Shown piece after piece: positions 45,764 to 54,800 of a DNA stretch of 64,000 nucleotides. Each line of letters opens with the position of its first letter. Position 1 is the first letter of the stretch. The stretch is from JBIOHP01 sp044449065 (GTDB lineage: Bacteria; Bacteroidota; Ignavibacteria; UBA10030; SZUA-254), in the NCBI GenBank assembly GCA_044449065.1, contig JBIOHP010000013.1, forward strand, positions 1-64,000. Direction: 5' to 3'. A program made the position numbers and the translations under genes. Below the pieces are notes generated by a model, which saw only the letters and a program-made list of their open reading frames with translations, searched no databases and had not been told where the DNA came from.

Positions 45764-47491
45764 CTATAGAATTTTCACTCTGAATTTAACGGTAGCAGTA
45801 GAGCCCACCGGAACGGGTGCTACTTCCACTTCTACCCTTGTGGGATCTCCGCCATGAGGCGTACCCGTTCCCGTGATGACCTGTAAACCGGTGGAACTGT
45901 TTACATGGGAATCAGAGACCGGAGTTCCGTTAAGGGAGACGCTGCCGCTCACATATTGGAGCACCGAATCGACTGTTTGAGAGAGCGTATCCCTCATATA
46001 AGCAGATCCGGCAACACCATGACCCGTATTGGTAAAGTAGAGTATATACTCAAGGATCGCTCCGGGAACACGCAACGTGTCAACCGGACTCGAATAAGTA
46101 TGCACGACTTTATGCAACGTGGATATAATCGGCGCGTGTACTGTAGTGGTCGTGTTGACTGTATCCTTTCCTTTCGGCGCTGATAATGCCGCAGGCGATT
46201 GCCACTGGAAATAGAAATACGTCGTATCGACCGATTGATCTGCCGTTGTATGGCTTATATTTGCCACCGCAAGCAGGTAGAGTGAATCACCGCTGTTGAT
46301 CGCGGGCGGATGCGAAGGATCATACGTACCCGTTTCGCCGGGATCGAGCACTCCATTGTGGTTTGCGTCGATATAGTACGTCCAGCTTAATCCGAGTGAA
46401 GAAACGGAGCTTATGGCAACACTGTCGGTTCCGTTTCCCAAATTCTGGATGATGATATTGCAGGTATCTTTCATACCGGCGTCGGTAACCCGGTGTTCCC
46501 AGGTATCCGGAAAGACATCACCCAAAACCACTTGATCAACACTGATCGGTGGAGAAGAACCGAAGCCGGGTTCCCATCGATCACTGGTGCTATCTTTATA
46601 AATAAGGTTCACATTATTTCCAATCGATGTACCTGATGGAACATCATGATTGATCGTGACCTTGAATTCTAATGTTCCCGTATGATTCGCCGAAGGATTT
46701 TTCGGAATATATGCCAGTTTCCAATAAAGAGTATCGTGACTTACAAATGCAGTATCTCCGAAAGATTTGATAATGCTTCCGAGAACGAATGTATATCGCG
46801 AATCCAATTTATCGGTAATCACAGCGCTATCGGCTGGTCCGGAACCCGGATTAGTATACGTAATCGTATACGTGAGTTCCTGATCCGGCTGGGCGTGACC
46901 TGGCGCAACGGCTTTCGATACCGTAAGGACAGCGGTCTGTATAATAGTCACATATCTCGCGGTTCTCGCCGTATCAGTGCCATAATGCTGCGATACCGTA
47001 TATTGCGACGTTGCCGTCACATCGAGATTATCGACCGTTCCATCGGCGGTTCCCTTCGGCACGAAGAATTTGGCAACGAGCGAATCGCTCGCATCCGCCG
47101 CCAGCGAATCAGTATGCGTGATAGGCGTGCTGAAGGTTATGTCCGATTTTTGGAAAAATTGCACAGGCCACGTATTGACATCCGAAAGCCCTATGACGTC
47201 TTTTCCATTGCCGGTATTCGTGACGACGAAATGCCAGTAAACCCAGACACTATCACCCCTTGTTTGGGGAGATGCCGGGGTTATATCGACCCCTGCGATC
47301 TGATCTACAATCACCGTTACGACATTCGAAGTCACCGGAAGGAATTCCTGACCGTTCAGATCTTTATATCTGATGGTTGCGGAATTCGTAATAACTGTGC
47401 CGGCGGGCGTTCCTGCGGCGTGCGCGATCTGCGGGAACAGCAGACCGATCAGCAACAGCATCCCGAAGCTCAGTTTTATTAAGGGTTTCAT
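45764..47491 (-). CDS. Secreted DUF11-repeat protein
   Basis: A 575-residue exported protein with a signal peptide (MKPLIKLSFGMLLLIGLLFP, cleavage near AHAA). Its N-terminal NSATIRYKDLNGQEF and SNVVTVIVD are shared with the giant downstream protein (RYHYLGGQEDSTRSNVVTIPVD), so the two belong to one surface family. At least two DUF11-like units follow (about 70-180 and 195-310) and a C-terminal unit (about 460-575, YFTNTGHGVAGSAYMRDTL) ends VKFRVKIL, resembling the ends of the two upstream proteins (KFKAVAR, KFKVVVK). AAGGGA precedes the ATG. It probably forms part of an extracellular fibre or coat. Confidence 0.8.
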   Translation of the reverse strand: MKPLIKLSFGMLLLIGLLFPQIAHAAGTPAGTVITNSATIRYKDLNGQEFLPVTSNVVTVIVDQIAGVDITPASPQTRGDSVWVYWHFVVTNTGNGKDVIGLSDVNTWPVQFFQKSDITFSTPITHTDSLAADASDSLVAKFFVPKGTADGTVDNLDVTATSQYTVSQHYGTDTARTARYVTIIQTAVLTVSKAVAPGHAQPDQELTYTITYTNPGSGPADSAVITDKLDSRYTFVLGSIIKSFGDTAFVSHDTLYWKLAYIPKNPSANHTGTLEFKVTINHDVPSGTSIGNNVNLIYKDSTSDRWEPGFGSSPPISVDQVVLGDVFPDTWEHRVTDAGMKDTCNIIIQNLGNGTDSVAISSVSSLGLSWTYYIDANHNGVLDPGETGTYDPSHPPAINSGDSLYLLAVANISHTTADQSVDTTYFYFQWQSPAALSAPKGKDTVNTTTTVHAPIISTLHKVVHTYSSPVDTLRVPGAILEYILYFTNTGHGVAGSAYMRDTLSQTVDSVLQYVSGSVSLNGTPVSDSHVNSSTGLQVITGTGTPHGGDPTRVEVEVAPVPVGSTATVKFRVKIL

Positions 47492-47569
47492 TAAATTTCC
47501 CTTTCCTTTGTGAATTATGATTGATTTATTTAGTTATTTATTTTTATTCTTTAATATTTTATAAAATCT

Positions 47570-47671
47570 CTATCGACCACCCATATCAGGGGGAGGAGAA
47601 TTATCTCCTGCGGTTTCCGATTCGGTGGTTTCTCTGTTAATGTTGAATCGAAATTTCATCGTTCGCCTCAT
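47570..47671 (-). CDS. Possible small peptide between surface genes
   Basis: A 33-codon frame (or 29 codons from the ATG at 47659) begins two bases after the stop of the 376-residue protein. For the ATG at 47659, GAGG lies six bases upstream. The peptide is MRRTMKFRFNINRETTES and then a Pro/Gly/Asp-rich tail ending in PDMGGR; it is hydrophilic with no signal or membrane segment. I know no family for it. The ribosome site and coupling argue for translation, but in a 180-base gap such a frame could arise by chance. Confidence 0.35.
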   Translation of the reverse strand: MRRTMKFRFNINRETTESETAGDNSPPPDMGGR

Positions 47672-47673
47672 AA

Positions 47674-48804
47674 TCAACGCGCTACTGCTTTAAATTTTAC
47701 AATGCGTTCTTCTCCCGGAGAGATGACAGTTTTGAATTTCCAGGTAATGCTTGTAACCGATCCTGCTTTTCCAGCTGCGCTATTATCCCTCGTATAGGAT
47801 ATATCTGTTCCTTCGCCCGATGCGCTGCCATTTACATAGGACGCCCCGTTTGAAATGGGATTATTGATACTAATATCCGCGGCGGGGGCTGTGCCGATGT
47901 TATAATTATAAATCGAATACGTAATGGTATCCCCCGGCAAGACAGAAGTTTTATTTGCCACGGTGACTGATTTCATATCGGGCGCTGTTTTTTTCTGTAA
48001 AAAATACGCCGACAGGTTTTCTACCTGTTTTGCCGTATGATCCGAAAATCCCACCGACGTGCCGGTGAAGGAGAGCGACATCATGTCTGCCTGAGTTTTT
48101 GGCGAGATTGCCATTTCCGATGACGAGATCGTAAACGACTTCCCATCGTTTTCAATTTTCACAGGTAGGTTAGGTGTCGTTCGCAGAAGCATCGTCGGGT
48201 TACCGGCAATGAGAGAATCGTTTGAAATCAGCGAATATAATCCGTTTTCACCCGAGATTGTCCCAAGTACCTCTCCTCTGAAAACCGCCTTAAGCTTAAT
48301 CGAGGATTCTGATCGGATGCTGAACGATACTACAATTGATTTTCCCATTGGCAGAGCGGCTTCTTTTTTCACCTCAACCGTTCTGATAAATCGGTAATCG
48401 CTGCCCTTGTACGGAAATGTAAATACCGAAGTGACTTTTGTTTTATTCGAATTCGACGCATCTCCATCGAATTTCCAGGAACCGTTTTCCTTGCCGAAAT
48501 ATTCGTCAAGAGAAACCGATTTGATAGTTGAATTATTCTCCGCATCGAGAATATCCAGAATTGATATTGCTGAGGGGGATTTTCCATCGAGGCGATAGAT
48601 AATTCCAAAATCGGTCGCAGACATTTTTGTGTCTTTGCCGGCAGCAACAATTGGAACAAGGTTATTATCTTTCCCGTAACTCATCGGTTGAAGAGGAACA
48701 ACCAACGTGTATCGCGGGAACTTGAGATCCAATGATTTTGTCGCCTGACCGAACGCAGCCGGCAGACAGCACAAAACCAAGATCAAGATTATTAAGTTTT
48801 TCAT
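47674..48804 (-). CDS. Secreted protein with C-terminal DUF11-like domain
   Basis: A 376-residue exported protein with a signal peptide (MKNLIILILVLCCLPAAFG). Residues about 25-260 form a beta-rich domain that matches no family I know (SLDLKFPRYTLVVPLQPM, YRFIRTVEVKKEA). Residues about 275-376 are a single DUF11-like unit (KTSVLPGDTITYSIYNYNIG, SPGEERIVKFKAVAR) like the C-termini of its two DUF11 neighbours. Having one DUF11 domain attached to a unique head, it may be the cap, adaptor or assembly partner of the long repeat proteins. It starts 18 bases after the 2406-residue gene. Confidence 0.7.
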   Translation of the reverse strand: MKNLIILILVLCCLPAAFGQATKSLDLKFPRYTLVVPLQPMSYGKDNNLVPIVAAGKDTKMSATDFGIIYRLDGKSPSAISILDILDAENNSTIKSVSLDEYFGKENGSWKFDGDASNSNKTKVTSVFTFPYKGSDYRFIRTVEVKKEAALPMGKSIVVSFSIRSESSIKLKAVFRGEVLGTISGENGLYSLISNDSLIAGNPTMLLRTTPNLPVKIENDGKSFTISSSEMAISPKTQADMMSLSFTGTSVGFSDHTAKQVENLSAYFLQKKTAPDMKSVTVANKTSVLPGDTITYSIYNYNIGTAPAADISINNPISNGASYVNGSASGEGTDISYTRDNSAAGKAGSVTSITWKFKTVISPGEERIVKFKAVAR

Positions 48805-48822
48805 AGAGTTTCCATAGAGTGA

Positions 48823-51800
48823 TTATTTGACAACTACTTTGAATTTATAAATGCCACTGTGACCGGCGGAGAGTTTGCCGACATTAATTATAATGCTTCC
48901 ACGGCCTGCGGTGGGCGTATCGTACGCTACAGTTACTTCATCAGCATCCGAAGCATCGGTTTTCGAAACATTATTAAGGACGACAGTATTATGGATGTAC
49001 GTCGTGTATTGAGGCGTTATATCGGTGACGGTAACTGAGTCGGCAAGCGCCACACCGGTGTTTGTATAGGTGACAGTATAGCTGAGCGTGTCGCCCGGTT
49101 TCGCATTATTTTTATCAACCGCTTTCACAAGGGTCATGACAGGACGATCATACGCTGTGAAAGAGGAAGTTTCAAGTTGATCCTGCCCATTACCCCGAAT
49201 ATGCGCCCGGTTGGTTTTCACCGCACCGTCGGTAATAGTCGTATCGATTGTGACTCGATAACTGACGACCATACTATCGTTAGCGTGCAGATCAAATGGA
49301 GCGAATGTAATCACCGTACTGCTCAGGACGCCACCGGCGGTGATTGAGCCGGGTACGACTGTGATTTGCGTCGGAAGCGAATCAACTATCACGACTGAGG
49401 TGGCAGTCACTGTGCCGGTATTTTTTGCTCTGATTTGATAATACATTGTATCATACGGGACCACTAATCCGCCATTGAGATCCGTCACCGATTTTGATGA
49501 GGTAGAAAAATTCACTGTTCCGGCAATAGCTCGCGCCGAGACAATAGCAGAGTTGCCAATAGCCGTAAGCGTGTCATGATACGTCACGGTAACCGTATCG
49601 CCGGGCTGGATATTCATCACGCCGTTATTATTGACTCCCGGAGTTGGTCCCACAACGGTTGCTAATGTGGCTGAAAAGATTCCGGAATTAATGCCGGTTT
49701 CCGTAAAACTGATTGTCTCTATCTCGCCGGTCGAGCTTTGAGCTGTGTACGAATAGGATTCCGCCACAGCCGGGTTATGATTTAAATCGGTATCGTTGAG
49801 AGTCCAGACAAGATTGGTACCGCCTGCGAAACTCGTCGGGTTAACGGCGATGACGGCAGTATGTCCTCCGTTGATTCTTGTGTTTGCGATAATAGTTGCG
49901 AGTATGCCGGAAGCATTTACTGAATCGACATACGATCCCCTGATGGTATCTCCCGCCTGCACCGCAAATGATCCGTTGTTATTGCCGTTCGAAGAGGTTC
50001 CAAATACTGTTGGAATGGCGCCAACAAAAATACCTGAATTTCCACCGGTCTCGGTCAGCGTATCGATTTCACTTTCAGCGGTACGCGTGTTTTGTAAAGA
50101 CACAACTATTTTTCCTCTGCCGGCAATATCAATATCATTCACCGTATCGGCGACAGATTGACCCGGAATAATCGCGATCGTTTGCTTGAGTATCGCGGTG
50201 TGCGGTACATACACTCTGGTAGTCACATCATTACCCAATACTCCGGATGGATTTGCTTTCCAGGTAATACGGGCATGATTGACGTATGTAGCAGGAGTTG
50301 TCGTGCTATCGGTAACCATCACGCTATCGCTCACACCGGGACTTAGAGTGCCGAGGTTCCATTTCACTATCGAAGAGGAAAGAACTCCGCCTCCCGTGCT
50401 GGAAGCATAGGACATTCCCGGAGGGAGTGTATCATTAATAAATGTACTATCGACGATCCCATTGCCGGTAACACTGTATCGAATGGTATAAGAAACTTTC
50501 GCGTTCGGAGTCGGACTACCGATGATCAACGCGGTAACGGGACCCGATTTGGAAATAGTGACAGTCGAAGACGCCGTAATCGAAGTTTTAACCGAATCAC
50601 CTACCGTTGAGGCATTGGAAGCCGATGCGAATACTTTATTCGTAAGGACGGTGCTACCGAGAGGCAAGGGAGAATTCACCTTGACTTTGAATGTTGCAAT
50701 ATTGTTTGTATCGCCCTGAGCAATCGGATTGGTTCGCGTTACGATAATGCGGTTATGCGCCCCATCGTAGCTGGCTCCCGTTCCGGTTACTGTGCCTGCA
50801 TACGATGTATTAGCCGGGATCGTATCGAGCAAAGTTACCGATCTTGCAGAATCGGTCCCAATATCGCCATACTTGATCGTATAGGTAAGGGTATCACCCG
50901 GACTGCCGCTCGATTTATCTACCGTCTTTCTTATAAATAATGCTCCAAGATTCACAACGGTAAAGGAAGCCGATTTTACCTGATTCACACCATTCGCGTT
51001 GATATTGAGGGTATTCGTAACCGTCCCTCCGTTCGCAACCGCTGAATCCACTACAACGGTTACCATATATATCGTGCTGTCGCCGATGGTTAACTGACTA
51101 ATGGTGGGCCAGGTAATTACGCTTCCGGAAAGCGTACCACCATTCGAGATTGATCCCGCCTTTACTTTCACATGCGCGGGTAACGTATCGGTTACAACTA
51201 CATTTGTAGCTGTTACGAAACCTGTATTTTTCACTCTGAGAGTATATTTAATCGAATCTCCCGATATCACAGAACCACCATTGAGGTTCTGATAAGTTTT
51301 ACTTGACGATGAGAAATCCGGTAAACCATTCGGAGTCGTAACGGCAGAAACTAACTTATTTAAACTGCTGGCATTGATGTTCGCGTTATTTGTGACTGCC
51401 ACCCCATATTGAATGAGTGAATCCAGCACTGTTTTAAACGTGTAAGTCGTACTATCGCCTACTGCCAGCGTTGCGGGCGTCGACCAGGTGATGATATTAC
51501 CTGCCTGTGATCCACCGGCTGAGATCGTGCCGGATTTTACTTTCACTCTCGCCGGGATGGTATCTGTTACCGTTACCAGTGAGGTTGCCGCTGTTCCGGT
51601 ATTTTTCACTTTGATTGTGTACAAAATTGAATCACCGGCAACTGTGCTTCCGCCGTTGATATCGACCGCAGTTTTAGACGATGTAGAGATATTTGCTGTA
51701 CCGGTGGGCGTATTACTTGCAGATACTAATTGATTCAATCCACTGGCATTGATGTGGGCATTGTTTGTTACCGCTATACCATTCTGAACCAGTGAATCCA

Positions 51801-54800
51801 CAACTGCTTTAAACGTATAAATCGAGCTGTCACCCACCGCTAAGGTTGATGGGGTCGCCCAGGTTATAATATTTCCTGCCTGCGATCCACCCGTGGATAT
51901 CGTTCCTGATTTTACTTTCATTCTTGCGGGGATAGTGTCGGTTACCGTTACTAATGAGGTTGCTGCTGTGCCGGTGTTCTTCACTTTAATCGTGTACAAA
52001 ATTGAATCGCCTGCAACCAAGCTGCCGCCGTTGATATCGACCCCTGTTTTAGTCGATGTTGAAATATTTGCTGAACCGTTTGGCGTGTTGCTTGCCGAAA
52101 CTAATTGATTCACTCCATTTGCATTAATATTGGCATTGTTCGTCACCGGCACGCCGCTTTGAACTAACGAATCCAAGATTGCTTTAAATGTGTAGGTTGC
52201 ACTATCACCGACAGCCATCGTCGATGGGGTTGCCCATGTGATGATATTCCCGGCGAGCGATCCGCCGGATGATATTGTGCCCGTTTTTACTTTTACTCTT
52301 GCGGGAATGGTATCGGTTACTGTCACAACGGAGGATGCCGCAGTACCGGTATTTTTAACCTTTATGGTGTATAAAATTGAATCGCCAACAACCAGACTTC
52401 CGCCATTGATATCGACGCCGGATTTTGTTGAACTTGAAAAATTCGGCGCTCCATTCGGAGTCGTTGTTGCAGATACAAGTTGATTTATTCCACTCGCATT
52501 GATATTAGCTTTATTTGTTACAGCGACGCCATTTTGAATTAACGAATCCAAAATTGCTTTAAATGTGTAGGTTGCACTATCTCCGACTGCAAGTATTGCG
52601 GGAGTTGCCCACGTGATGATATTTCCCGCCTGCGATCCGCCCGCAGAGATCGTCCCTGATTTCACCTTAACTCGCGTGGGGATGGTATCTGTCGCCGTTA
52701 CGACCGAAGTTGCGGCTGTACCGCTGTTCTTCACTTTAATCGTGTACAGAATTGTATCGCCCGCCGCCCCACTGCCGCCGTTTAAATCAATGGCTGTTTT
52801 TGTTGAGGTAGAAATGTTCGACGTTCCATTTGGCGTTGTATTTGCGGTAACTACTTGATTCAATCCGCTTGCGTTAATATTGGCTTTGTTTGTGACCACC
52901 ACGCCATTTTGAACCAAGGAATCGAGAACCGCTTGAAATGAATAAGTAGCGCTATCGCCCACCGCCAACGCTGATGGAGTCGCCCATGTGATAACATTCC
53001 CGGCTTGCGACCCGCCCGTGGATATCGTGCTCGATTTTACTTTTACTCTTGCAGGTAAAGTATCGGTAACGGTTACCAAAGAAGTTGCCGCGGTACCGGT
53101 ATTTTTAACTTTAATGGTATACAATATTGAATCCCCGGCAACTGTGCTTCCGCCGTTGATATCCACAGCAGTTTTGGTCGATGTTGATATGGTAGCTGTT
53201 CCTGACGGAGTCGATGTGGCAGTCACTATCTGGTTTACTCCGCTCGACGATATATTAGCGGTATTAATAATTCCAATGCCATTTTGCGCTAGAGAATCCA
53301 AAACCACCGTGACGGTATCCTTCGCGCTGGCGCTGACTGCAAGACTTGCAATTGCGGGCCATGTAATTACGTTTCCGGATAATGTACCACCGCCTTTTAT
53401 CGAACCGGTTTTCACTTTAACACGCGCCGGTAATGTATCGGTCACCACAACATTCGGCGCCGCCACCGTGCCGGAATTGGTAATAGTTATGATATACCGG
53501 ATGGAATCCGCGACTAAAAGCGATCCGCCATTTATGTCCGTTGCTGTCTTTGTTGAGGTTGAAAAATTCAATGATCCGATAACAGTCGAAACATTATTAC
53601 TTAATACACCGGTAGTGTCTCCCCTTCGTGTCATTCTCGCGTGATTCACATACGTTGCCGCAGTGGTGGTGCTATCAATGACTGTAACGCTGTCGGTTTT
53701 ATTAGGCGTGATCGTGCCGAGATTCCACTTTACAACCGAACCTGATAACACTCCGCCGTTTGATGCAGACTTGAATGACATGCCGGCTGGAAGTGTATCA
53801 TTCAGATAGACGCTATCGATGATGCCTTTTCCAGTAACGCTATATACCAATTTGTAGGTAACCGCCGCGTAGGGCGTTGGGCTGCCGGCTAAAATTATCG
53901 ACGCCGGACCGGATTTGGTAACGGTGATAACAGAGGTAGCAGTGATCGGTACTGTTACGGATGATACTACGGATGGCGCCAACAGACAACTTATCTTTGC
54001 GTTGTTAACAATATTGGTTATTCCGATCGATAAAGGAGTATTCACCCTCACTTTAAATGTGACCGTATTATTCGTATCCCCCGGGACGACTGCCGTTCTT
54101 GAAACTACAATTCTATTTCCCGTTCCATCATACGATGTACCGGTTCCCGTAACCGAACTGGTTATATAGACACAATTCGCCGGTATGGTATCAAGCGCGC
54201 TTACAGTTTTTGCGGTATCCGAACCAAGATTTCCGTATTTTAAAGTATATGTCAATGTATCACCCGGAGAACCGCTTGACGCACTTGATGTTTTACGAAG
54301 GAATAATGATGGTCTGCTTGCGCTGAAAGATGCGGTAACAAGTTGATCGACTGTCAAACAACGAATACGCGCTCTATTGACTACCGGCGTCCCGAACGCA
54401 ACGGTAGAATCTTCAACAACTCTGAATGTATATGTCGCGCTATCCCCTACGGCAATCGTGACACCGTTGAATGTAATCACCTGACCGCTGATAGTTCCCG
54501 CCGGTGACAAACTTCCTGGGACAATATTGAGTCCCGATGGGACTGAATCGAGAACAATGGTATTCGTTCCGACATAATTTCCGGTGTTCCGCGCTTTAAT
54601 TGTATATACGAGAGTATCTTTGGGTCGATAACTGCTGCCGTTCCGGTCTGATACCGTTTTCGTCGAGGTTGAAAAAATAGGAGTTGATACTGAAAACGAG
54701 TCCGTCGCAGTATTATTCCAGGGACGCCGATCTCCGAGATACTGGCTGCGGACTGTGGCAGTGTTCCTCACCATCCCCGGATACCCCTCATCGGTAATTA

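Noticed and set aside
50945..53570. CRISPR-like regular repetition
   Set aside because: The period is 375 bases, the whole unit codes for a protein domain, and there are no short repeats with unique spacers.
51488..53644. Series of plus-strand frames spaced by 375 bases inside the DUF11 array
   Set aside because: They are antisense shadows of the tandem repeats; they recur only because the coding strand repeats.
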